Source: GCA-1730015 sp964550655
GTDB lineage: Bacteria > Pseudomonadota > Gammaproteobacteria > Granulosicoccales > Granulosicoccaceae
Length of the DNA: 21,622 nucleotides
Direction: 5' to 3'
Assembly: GCA_964550655.1 (NCBI GenBank)
Contig: CAZKAQ010000058.1
Location: 1 to 21,622, forward strand
Below are positions 8,345-15,691 of the stretch, piece by piece. Each line of letters begins with the position of its first letter. Position 1 is the first letter of the stretch. Position numbers and translations under genes: made by a program. The notes under the pieces are model-generated. The model ran no database searches. It saw only the letters and a program-made list of their open reading frames with translations, and had not been told where the DNA came from.

Positions 8345-9247
8345 TCAGGCGTCCGGCTTGGGACTGTGTAACACCATTGCAACACCACCCACGGAGAGCA
8401 GCATACCTGCGATGGCTATTGAAGACAGGCTCTCGTCGAACAGCAGGAAAGCTTCGAGCGCTGTCAGGGGTGGCACGAGGTAGAAAAGACTTGACACATT
8501 GCCAACCTCCGAAGACTGTATAAATCGCATCAAAAGCAGCACAGCGCCAACTGACAAACCCAATACCAGCCAGGCGGATGCCAGTATGAACTCTGCGTTC
8601 CAGTTAATCTCATTGGTTTCCAGTAGTATGGCGAAAGGCAGCAGTGCCAGTGTTGCTCCAATGTATTGTATGAACACCCCGGGTAGCAGATCGATGTCGG
8701 TTGTTATCCGCTTCTGATAGACCGTACCAGCGGAAATACCAAGCAACGACACGCTGCAGAGAATTAAACCTGAAATACTTAGTTGGCTAAAAGTGATCTG
8801 ATCAGAAATGACGATGATAAAACCGGCTAAGCCGACCAGTACGCCGGCAACCTTGAGTGGTCCGGCCTTTTCACCGATAAAAATCACCGACAAACACAGC
8901 GTCAGCAGCGGCTGTAAACCGACGATCAGCGCGCTTAAGCCGGCACCGGTGCCGAGTGATATCGCCACGAACACACCACCGAGATACAAGCCGTGCACAA
9001 GGATGCCGACAACAGCGGAATGCAGGTAGATGGACAATCTGTCGGGCCATTTACACGGTAACAACACAAGCAACGGTACGAGTGCCAGAGAAGCGATGCC
9101 AAGTCGCATGGCCAGGAAAGTCAGTGGCGGTGCATGTTGCACGACTATTTTTGAACCAATGAAGCCGGTGCTCCAGAGGAATACAAAGAGACCGGGAAGT
9201 AGCAGAGCAGTTGCCGCGCGAGGGGATAAAATGAATTGGCGTGGCAT
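8345..9247 (-). CDS. DMT-superfamily transporter (EamA type)
   Basis: A 300-residue inner-membrane protein with about ten predicted membrane segments arranged as two EamA repeats. The opening FLWSTGFIGSKI is the usual start of the first repeat in this family, and ALIVGLQPLLTLCLSVIFIGEK (about 105-126) carries its typical end-of-TM4 signature with a closing GEK. The second repeat ends in LVPPLTALEAFLLFDE. Family members export amino acids and other metabolites, but substrate cannot be read from sequence. The ATG start is at 9245-9247. The gene is divergent from the P1 peptidase, separated by 91 bases, which leaves open a link between peptide or amide hydrolysis and export of the product. That link is speculation. 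Confidence 0.9.
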   Translation of the reverse strand: MPRQFILSPRAATALLLPGLFVFLWSTGFIGSKIVVQHAPPLTFLAMRLGIASLALVPLLVLLPCKWPDRLSIYLHSAVVGILVHGLYLGGVFVAISLGTGAGLSALIVGLQPLLTLCLSVIFIGEKAGPLKVAGVLVGLAGFIIVISDQITFSQLSISGLILCSVSLLGISAGTVYQKRITTDIDLLPGVFIQYIGATLALLPFAILLETNEINWNAEFILASAWLVLGLSVGAVLLLMRFIQSSEVGNVSSLFYLVPPLTALEAFLLFDESLSSIAIAGMLLSVGGVAMVLHSPKPDA

Positions 9248-9338
9248 CGGGACCGGTTTATAGTTATTAACAGCGACTGGAGAGCATAGGACTGTGACTC
9301 TCGAAAATCCAGCACTTAGTTAATCAGATAACATTATT
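9248..9338. promoter_or_regulatory. Divergent promoter region with two GTTA/TAAC inverted motifs
   Basis: This 91-base region separates the leftward DMT transporter gene and the rightward P1 peptidase gene. It contains GTTATTAAC (9263-9271) and GTTAATCAGATAAC (9319-9332). Both are small inverted repeats with GTTA/TAAC arms. Shared regulation of the two genes is possible, but the arms are short and AT-rich and could be chance. Confidence 0.3.
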
Positions 9339-10376
9339 TTGTCTATAACGGTTAGTAAACCAAAAGGGTTCAAGCCAATCAAAGTCGGACCGAAAAACCT
9401 GATCACTGATGTCGACGGGCTTTATGTTGGTAATGCTGAAGACCAACAACTCAAAAGTGGCACCACAGTGTTATATGCGGATAAACCTTTCACGGCATCG
9501 GTTGATGTTCGTGGTGGTGCTCCCGGAACACGTGAAACGGATCTTCTCGCACCGGATAAACTGGTCTCTAAGATTGATGCGATAGTGCTCTCGGGTGGAT
9601 CTGCTTTTGGTCTCGATGCAGCGAGTGGTGTAATGGATGAGTTGCGTCGTGATGGCAGAGGTTTCGCGGTCGCAGATGTGCGTGTACCACTGGTTAGCGC
9701 TGCAATAGTATTTGATTTGTTAAACGGTGGTGATAAGCAGTGGAGTACTAACCCTTATCCGGCACTTGGCAGTCAGGCGTATCGTAATGCCAGTGTAGAT
9801 TTTTCACTCGGTACTTGTGGCGCAGGAACCGGTGCGACAACTGCCAATCTTAAAGGTGGTCTCGGCTCTGCATCCGTATGTATGCCGGATGGCACCATGG
9901 TGGGTGCACTTGTCGTAGTCAATGCGCGTGGTTCGGTAATAACCGGTGATAGTGGCAAGTTCTGGGCAGCACCATTTGAACATGATGAAGAGTTTGGTGA
10001 TCATGGTATCTGTTCACAGCAGGCAGAAATAACATTCATCAATGAAGGTCTGTCAGAGGACAACGGAAGCAATACCACTATTGCAGTGGTTGCTACAGAT
10101 GCAACGCTAAGCAGTAGTCAGCTAAAACGCCTTGCAACGGTGAGTCATGATGGATTAGCACGGGCAATAGTGCCTGCTCACACGTTATATGATGGAGATC
10201 TGGTATTTTCAATTAGTACCGGCAGCAGCGCCGAAGAGGTAGCCGATGCTGCTACCGAGGCAGCGCTTGGTCATGCTGCATCTGTATGCTTATCAAGAGC
10301 AATAGCCCGTGGTGTGTTCGAGGCAAGTCCGCAGACTTCGGACATATTGCCTTGTTGGCGGCAAAAGTATCTATAG
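9339..10376 (+). CDS. P1-family self-cleaving hydrolase (DmpA / L-aminopeptidase D-esterase type)
   Basis: A 345-residue member of the P1 N-terminal-nucleophile hydrolases, enzymes made as one chain and cut into two subunits by self-cleavage. Diagnostic segments are ITDVDGLYVGNA (22-33), DVRGGAPGTRETDLL (56-70), AIVLSGGSAFGLDAASGV (81-98) and NTTIAVVATDA (245-255). In NylC the chain breaks between Asn and Thr and the new N-terminal Thr is the nucleophile. The equivalent cut here would be N245/T246, giving subunits of about 245 and 100 residues. DmpA itself uses Gly/Ser. Activities in the family include aminopeptidase, beta-peptidase and nylon-oligomer hydrolase, so the substrate is open. The TTG start at 9339 is the only plausible one: a stop lies at 9321 and no ATG or GTG occurs before the conserved core. 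No ribosome-binding site is visible. Family call secure, start uncertain. Confidence 0.9.
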   Translation: MSITVSKPKGFKPIKVGPKNLITDVDGLYVGNAEDQQLKSGTTVLYADKPFTASVDVRGGAPGTRETDLLAPDKLVSKIDAIVLSGGSAFGLDAASGVMDELRRDGRGFAVADVRVPLVSAAIVFDLLNGGDKQWSTNPYPALGSQAYRNASVDFSLGTCGAGTGATTANLKGGLGSASVCMPDGTMVGALVVVNARGSVITGDSGKFWAAPFEHDEEFGDHGICSQQAEITFINEGLSEDNGSNTTIAVVATDATLSSSQLKRLATVSHDGLARAIVPAHTLYDGDLVFSISTGSSAEEVADAATEAALGHAASVCLSRAIARGVFEASPQTSDILPCWRQKYL

Positions 10377-10444
10377 ATAATAATTAACACTTTTAAAGAT
10401 GGCACTTATCAACTCTAAAGATCATACCCAGATTTAATTATGTG

Positions 10445-11635
10445 TCATGGTGTAGTACCACAAAAATCAACGGCCTTAAGAGCCGCTACGAATCTTTCAA
10501 TTTGATGCTCCTGGCAGCCAGCGATATTTATGCGACCATCACCGGCAAGATAAACAGCGTGTTCGTCAATCAGTGTATTAACCTGCGCAGGATTCAGGGG
10601 TAGAAGTGAAAATAAACCTTTCTGCCTGGCTACAAAACCGAGTACCGGGAAACTGTCGGCCATTGATTGACGTAGTGATTTGATGCGTGCAGTCATTGAA
10701 CTGAGTTCATCGTGCCACTGTTGTCTTAATGTGTTGTCCTGCAATATTATTTTTACTACAGCAGCACCATGATCCGGTGGCATCGAATATATAGTCCGTG
10801 CTATTTGACCAAAAACTGCCTGCGCTCTGGTTGCCGTGCGTTTTTCGTGTGATGTCATATAGACCGCGCCGGTACGGTCTCTGTAGAGCCCGAAATTCTT
10901 TGAGCAACTGGTAGCCACCAGAACTTCGGGGCAGCGTGTTGTGATCAGGCGGACAGGGGCAAGATCATCCTCCAAACCGTTGCCTAAACCATGATAGGCA
11001 AGATCAACAATCGGGATTATTTCCTTTGCAGTGAGCAGCGATACAAGTTGCTGCCACTGTACGGTAGTGAGGTCTGCGCCGGTTGGATTGTGGCAACAGC
11101 CATGCAGAATAATAGCGTCGCCCGGTCTGGCACGGTCTGTCACCTCGAGCAGATTTTCAAACAGAACCTGTTGCGAGTTTTTGTCAAAGTATTCATAGGT
11201 GGCGGTGTCTACACCAGCTGATTCCGTTAAGGGCAAGTGATTCGGCCAGGTTGGCAGGCCAACCCACAAAGTACCCTTGGGATGTGCGATCTTATAGATT
11301 TCTGCTGCCAGTCTTAGTGCACCACTGCCACCGGGCGTTTGTGCACCGAACGCATAGGTGGCGCTATGGTTGATTGACTGGCCAAATAGTAAAATGCCCA
11401 GTTGTTCGACAAATTCATTGTCACCGGTTAAGCCGAGATAACTCTTGCTCGGCTGTAGCTGTTGCAGTCTGTTTTCTGCCTCCTTAACTGCACGAAGTAC
11501 GGGTGTATTGCCATCGTCATCGCGGTACACACCGACACCGAGGTCGATTTTGTCGTGGCGGGTATCAGCATGGTATTTACTGACTAAATGCAGTAGCGGG
11601 TCGGGCTGCGGTTCCGGTAGATTGAACTGGGCCAT
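10445..11635 (-). CDS. Class I aspartate/aromatic-amino-acid aminotransferase
   Basis: A 396-residue PLP-dependent transaminase of the AspC/TyrB type. Visible key residues are K246 in SCSKNFGLYRDR (Schiff-base lysine), N183 in HNPTGAD, D211 and Y214 in DLAYHGLG (cofactor contacts), R254 (phosphate binding), R280 in RTIYSMPP (equivalent to the side-chain-binding R292 of AspC) and R368 in GRINIAG (alpha-carboxylate binding). The YSNPPAHG segment typical of AspC reads YSMPPDHG here, and TyrB also differs at these positions, so aspartate versus aromatic preference cannot be fixed. I therefore leave the gene symbol blank. Length agrees with the family. The ATG start is at 11633-11635 and lies 78 bases past the MATE gene's stop on the same strand, so it may be transcribed with the RNase J/MATE pair. 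It is convergent with the P1 peptidase gene. Confidence 0.92.
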   Translation of the reverse strand: MAQFNLPEPQPDPLLHLVSKYHADTRHDKIDLGVGVYRDDDGNTPVLRAVKEAENRLQQLQPSKSYLGLTGDNEFVEQLGILLFGQSINHSATYAFGAQTPGGSGALRLAAEIYKIAHPKGTLWVGLPTWPNHLPLTESAGVDTATYEYFDKNSQQVLFENLLEVTDRARPGDAIILHGCCHNPTGADLTTVQWQQLVSLLTAKEIIPIVDLAYHGLGNGLEDDLAPVRLITTRCPEVLVATSCSKNFGLYRDRTGAVYMTSHEKRTATRAQAVFGQIARTIYSMPPDHGAAVVKIILQDNTLRQQWHDELSSMTARIKSLRQSMADSFPVLGFVARQKGLFSLLPLNPAQVNTLIDEHAVYLAGDGRINIAGCQEHQIERFVAALKAVDFCGTTP

Positions 11636-11713
11636 AGTGGATGCCGGGAAATCGTTGCTTTGATATTTGTATCATACAGCCAGATTTATGGTGTTACGAG
11701 TACAGGTAAGTGG

Positions 11714-13033
11714 TTAATTCAGGTGGTTTAACGCGCGCCAGGTATACCAGTGTGAGACAATAGCACTACAAATAGCCACAGAAATGATTGATACAAACAA
11801 CCAGATCATGGGTAGTCCAAGGACTACGATCAAAAAATAGTTGATCACTGTTGGCAGGGCGAGCTGTCTTGCGATGCCCAGGTACATTGGAAAGACAGGT
11901 TTTTTGATTGCCTGCAGTGTTGCAACACTGACAAACAAGACTATGTAGGCAAAGTAGGCCAATGCATCAATTCTAAGATAGGCGGTTCCGGTTTCTATGA
12001 TGGTACTGTTTGTTGAAAAAAAACCGATCAGGGCCGGGGAGAGGAATATCATTATTGGAATTGAAAACACCGCAATACAAAGCCCTGTAAACAGTGCTTT
12101 GGTATAAGTCTCTTTAACTCGTTCAGGGTTGTTGGCACCAAAATTCTGTCCGACCAGAGCCATAACAGCTGCATTCAGTCCCAGCGCGGGCAGTAGTAAC
12201 AGTTGTTCTATACGCAATCCAACAGAGAATCCGGCGATGCTTTCACTACCGAAACGACCGATAAAACTAACCGTTATAAAACCACCAAGCACGATGGTCA
12301 GCATGGTAAAGCTTGCGGGTATGACCTGGCGCAATAGCTCAAGCCAGTTATGCATGTTAAAGGCTATTTTCACTCTTTTGCCAGTGCGCCTTTTAAGCAC
12401 ACGGTACAGGTAGATTGCGGTAGCGAGTTTAATCAGAACTGTCGCGATAGCAAGACCTGCAACCCCCAGTCTGAAAACGAAGATCAGTAGCGGGTTAAGG
12501 GCGAAATTTGCAAGTAGTCCGAGCGCAAGCGCATTGCGGTTTGATACAGTGTCACCCAGTGCCATCAAAGCACCGGCTGCAACACCGGCAAGTATAAACG
12601 ACACGCATCCGCATAAAACTATCAACACATAGCGCTTTGCGTACAGATGTACATGCGGTTCCGCCCCGAGAAATTTAATCAATGGGTCGGCTGCCAGCAG
12701 GCCGATTGCGAGACAAAGTATTGACAAAAATAGTCCGAGACCGGTTGCCTGATCGATCCAGTTACTTACCGAATCAGTATTACCGCGGCCAACTTCTGAT
12801 GCGACCATTGCGGTAGTACCTGTCTGCATACCGATACTGCCGCTGAGGATCAACATAAACACAGACCCTGCGATAGCTACACCGGCAAGGGCATCGTCAG
12901 ATAACTTGCCTGCAAACCAGAAATCGGTCAGATTGTAGAGCGTGGTGAAGATCATTCCCATCGCCGCAGGGATTGCCATTGCTACCAGATGACCGCTGAC
13001 AGATCCTTGCGTGAGGTCGCGATGATTTGTCAC
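11714..13033 (-). CDS. MATE-family multidrug/toxin efflux transporter
   Basis: A 439-residue inner-membrane protein with about twelve predicted segments in two six-helix halves, the MATE layout, expected to export cationic compounds or drugs using a proton or sodium gradient. The first half begins LTQGSVSGHLVAMAIPAAMGMIF, and D37 in NLTDFWFAG matches the common first-helix acidic position. The second half repeats the pattern (LRQVIPASFTMLTIVLGG, then ALVGQNFGANNPERV). The gene begins with GTG that shares one base with the TAG stop of the upstream RNase J-like gene (13033). The two are thus almost certainly translated from one message with coupled initiation. Substrate is not predictable. Confidence 0.92.
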   Translation of the reverse strand: MTNHRDLTQGSVSGHLVAMAIPAAMGMIFTTLYNLTDFWFAGKLSDDALAGVAIAGSVFMLILSGSIGMQTGTTAMVASEVGRGNTDSVSNWIDQATGLGLFLSILCLAIGLLAADPLIKFLGAEPHVHLYAKRYVLIVLCGCVSFILAGVAAGALMALGDTVSNRNALALGLLANFALNPLLIFVFRLGVAGLAIATVLIKLATAIYLYRVLKRRTGKRVKIAFNMHNWLELLRQVIPASFTMLTIVLGGFITVSFIGRFGSESIAGFSVGLRIEQLLLLPALGLNAAVMALVGQNFGANNPERVKETYTKALFTGLCIAVFSIPIMIFLSPALIGFFSTNSTIIETGTAYLRIDALAYFAYIVLFVSVATLQAIKKPVFPMYLGIARQLALPTVINYFLIVVLGLPMIWLFVSIISVAICSAIVSHWYTWRALNHLN

Positions 13034-14448
13034 TAATCGGTGGCTACGGGAACCAGCTTGCGGCCCTGAAGTGCGAGTCTGCCGGTTGGCAACACGCCTC
13101 GGCGGATCGCCTTGTTGGGTGCGATAATAAAGAGATCACCGTTCTCGCCATGGATCTGTCTCGGGATACCGGCTTTCTTCGCCAGTAGCGCATTGGCTTG
13201 CATGTGTTCTGCTTCGCCATGTACCGGTATCATCACTTGCGGTTGTACCCACTCATACATGGCAAGTAGCTCGTCGGCTGCCGGATGACCTGAGGCATGA
13301 ATCAGATCTGTGACGTTATGTTCGCCGTGGACAGTGACACCCATGGCTTCAAGTCGTTCTATCAGGGCCGCGACGCTTTCTTCATTACCGGGTATTACTT
13401 TGGAACTGAAGATAACCGTATCATCCGGTTCGAGTTCCATGTCGCGAAACGTATTGGTACTTAATCTGTGTAGTGCGGTTCGAGGCTCACCCTGGCTGCC
13501 CGTGGCAAGCAACATCACAGATTCCGGAGGCAGGTAACCCAGATGCTGTGCTTCAACAATATTGATATCTGCGTCAAGTAAGCCCGTTGCCCGACCAGCA
13601 TTGACCATGTTAATCATGGAGCGGCCGATCATGCCGACGTGTCTGCCGGTGTGTTCGGCGATTTTAGCCAGTGATGCCACACGTGCGAGGTTACTGCCAA
13701 AGCATGTTACTACCACGCGCCCCGGGGCGTTATTGATAAGCTTGTGCAGTCCCGGATAGAGATCGGACTCAGAGGGAGTCCAGCCCTCAACGGTTGCATT
13801 GGTGGAGTCGCAGATCATCGCATCAATAGACCTGGCTGCAAGTTCTTTGCATCTCGCACCGTTGTAGCTTGCACCGACGACCGGATTATCATCCAGTTTC
13901 CAGTCACCGGAATGAAACACAGTTCCGGCACCGGTGCTTATCAACAGACCACACGGTTCCGGTACCGAATGAGTCATGTTAATCCACTCGACATTGAATG
14001 GTCCGATATCAATCACAGCGCCGGCTTCAACAATATGGATGGTGACGGAGTCGAGAAGGTCGTATTCTGCGAGTTTTCGCCTTAAAATGTAGGCGGTGAA
14101 GGCAGTGGTGTAGATCGGGCATTTTAACAGTGGCCACAGGTACGGAACAGCACCGATATGATCCTCGTGAGCGTGGGTGATGATCATGCCGGCTATGTTA
14201 TCGGCGCGCTCTGCGATAAATGCAGGATCCGCCATCTGTACATTGCGTCTGTGGTTGCGCGCAGGTGAATCAACGTGTGCAGGCTGGTCTGTTTTATCAG
14301 GTGTGGCCGTATCCGGCTTATCAGAGAAGGTCAGCCCGCAATCTACAATTAGCCACTGATTATTGTGGCCAAAGAGATTCAGGTTCATACCTATTTCGCC
14401 GCATCCGCCTAACGGCGCAAACCAGAGATCGTCTTTATCGGGTATCAT
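13033..14448 (-). CDS. rnj: RNase J-like metallo-beta-lactamase/beta-CASP ribonuclease, short form
   Basis: A 471-residue nuclease of the RNase J group. It has the opening APLGGCGEIGMN (11-22), the zinc motif HAHEDH (H92, H94, D96, H97), H160 in MTHS, D182 in HSGD, D214 in CDSTNA, the beta-CASP segment ATGSQGEP (315-322) and HASGH (384-388), and H410 in PVHGE. All catalytic ligands appear present. Two features differ from Bacillus RNase J (about 555 residues). A hydrophilic stretch replaces the usual loop (about 43-73, rich in D, K, P and T). The chain stops at GRKLVPVATD, where other J enzymes continue into a C-terminal domain that supports dimerisation. The reading frame stays open for about 50 codons upstream of the ATG, but M1 gives the normal distance to APLGG. 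The MATE gene overlaps the stop by one base. Its role is likely in RNA processing or decay. Confidence 0.88.
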   Translation of the reverse strand: MIPDKDDLWFAPLGGCGEIGMNLNLFGHNNQWLIVDCGLTFSDKPDTATPDKTDQPAHVDSPARNHRRNVQMADPAFIAERADNIAGMIITHAHEDHIGAVPYLWPLLKCPIYTTAFTAYILRRKLAEYDLLDSVTIHIVEAGAVIDIGPFNVEWINMTHSVPEPCGLLISTGAGTVFHSGDWKLDDNPVVGASYNGARCKELAARSIDAMICDSTNATVEGWTPSESDLYPGLHKLINNAPGRVVVTCFGSNLARVASLAKIAEHTGRHVGMIGRSMINMVNAGRATGLLDADINIVEAQHLGYLPPESVMLLATGSQGEPRTALHRLSTNTFRDMELEPDDTVIFSSKVIPGNEESVAALIERLEAMGVTVHGEHNVTDLIHASGHPAADELLAMYEWVQPQVMIPVHGEAEHMQANALLAKKAGIPRQIHGENGDLFIIAPNKAIRRGVLPTGRLALQGRKLVPVATD

Positions 14449-14680
14449 GCAAATTCGGTCTGATTCTTCAGCGTCTGGTTTGTCGGATTTAGTGAGAGCG
14501 GCGGCGGTATCAGGCAGTTGCTGAAGTTGTTCCTGGTAGGTTTGCGCTGTCGAAACGGATAGTATCAGGTTTACTGTCAGGTCTCTGAATTAAAGTATAG
14601 ATGAGTTGCGGGGCTTGCGCTGGATTCCGTGGCCCCTTCAGGCAAACAATCACACCGGTTGTGAACACAAGAACCCGAAG

Positions 14681-15673
14681 ATGACCAAAAGAAGAGCACC
14701 GATTATTGATGGCCTGCAATATGCCAACTGGTCTGAAAAGATTTTTCGTCAGATGCGTGAAGGTGGTGTGGATGCAGTCCATGTAACGATCTCGTACCAT
14801 GAGAATTTTCGTGAGACGGTGTTAAACATCGAACAATGGAACCGGTGGTTTGAACAATACTCCGATCTTATTTTTCAAGGTCGCAGCGCAGATGATGTTG
14901 ATAACGCCATAGATACCAATCGCACAGCGATATTTTTCGGTTTTCAAAACCCCGCACCAATAGAAGACGATATCGGTCTGGTAGAAATAGTACACACGCT
15001 GGGCGCGCGTTTTATGCAACTGACGTACAACAATCAGTCGTTGCTTGCGACCGGTTGTTATGAAGAGAACGATCCCGGTGTTACCCGCATGGGAAGGCAG
15101 GTAATTCGAGAGATGAATCGTGTTGGTCTGGTGGTCGATATGTCGCACTCCGCGGAACATTCCACGCTTGAAGCGATCGAAATATCTCAAAGACCCATTG
15201 CGATCACGCACGCCAACCCTCACTCCTGGCACCCGGCTTTACGCAATAAGTCCGACACGGTTCTCAGAGCACTTGCTGAAAGTGGTGGCATGCTGGGTTT
15301 TTCGTTCTATCCACACCATCTTGCCGGTAAAACAGATTGCACACTGCAGAGCTTTTGTGAAATGGCCGCTCGTACAGCGGAACTGATGGGCATTGATCAC
15401 ATCGGTATTGGTTCTGATCTGTGTCAGGATCAGCCCGACAGCATTGTAGAATGGATGCGCGTTGGTCGCTGGAGTAAAGAGATAGACTATGGCGAAGGCA
15501 CGGCAGATGCGCCGGGTTTTCCGCCTCAGCCAGAGTGGTTTACTGATAATCGGGATTTTCCCGGATTGAGAAAAGGGCTACTCGATACAGGGTTTACAAA
15601 TGAAGACGCAGATAAACTGTTAGGTCTTAACTGGCAAAATTTTTTCCGCCAAAACTTTGATAAGCAGGCCTGA
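14681..15673 (+). CDS. M19 (renal dipeptidase)-like protein lacking three zinc ligands
   Basis: Counted from ATG 14681, a 330-residue TIM-barrel protein of the membrane-dipeptidase superfamily. A longer frame opens at 14606, but the extra 25 residues look unconserved and the core starts at PIIDGLQYANW. In zinc dipeptidases that place reads GHND, supplying a His and an Asp ligand; here it is GLQYAN. The bridging glutamate of GxEG is Q (FFGFQNP). In contrast, H156 (VVDMSH), H177 (AITHANPH), R188 (LRNKSD) and D246 (IGIGSDL) are kept. From memory, a Pseudomonas protein of this style (PA5396), also called a dipeptidase, lies beside dimethylglycine-dehydrogenase genes; none of those genes is here. 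It is first in an operon with the 576-residue gene (18-base gap) and a DUF3726-like gene. It could be a one-metal hydrolase, an enzyme with different chemistry, or a binding protein. Confidence 0.85.
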   Translation: MTKRRAPIIDGLQYANWSEKIFRQMREGGVDAVHVTISYHENFRETVLNIEQWNRWFEQYSDLIFQGRSADDVDNAIDTNRTAIFFGFQNPAPIEDDIGLVEIVHTLGARFMQLTYNNQSLLATGCYEENDPGVTRMGRQVIREMNRVGLVVDMSHSAEHSTLEAIEISQRPIAITHANPHSWHPALRNKSDTVLRALAESGGMLGFSFYPHHLAGKTDCTLQSFCEMAARTAELMGIDHIGIGSDLCQDQPDSIVEWMRVGRWSKEIDYGEGTADAPGFPPQPEWFTDNRDFPGLRKGLLDTGFTNEDADKLLGLNWQNFFRQNFDKQA

Positions 15674-15691
15674 TTTGAAAAAGGTTATAAG

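Noticed and set aside
14606..14680. Upstream extension of the M19-like gene to ATG 14606
   Set aside because: The extra 25 residues look unconserved, and the fold's first strand begins just after the ATG at 14681.
14510..14800. 96-codon minus-strand frame upstream of the RNase J gene
   Set aside because: It overlaps the start of the well-supported M19-like gene, lies in a different frame from RNase J and has no recognisable content.
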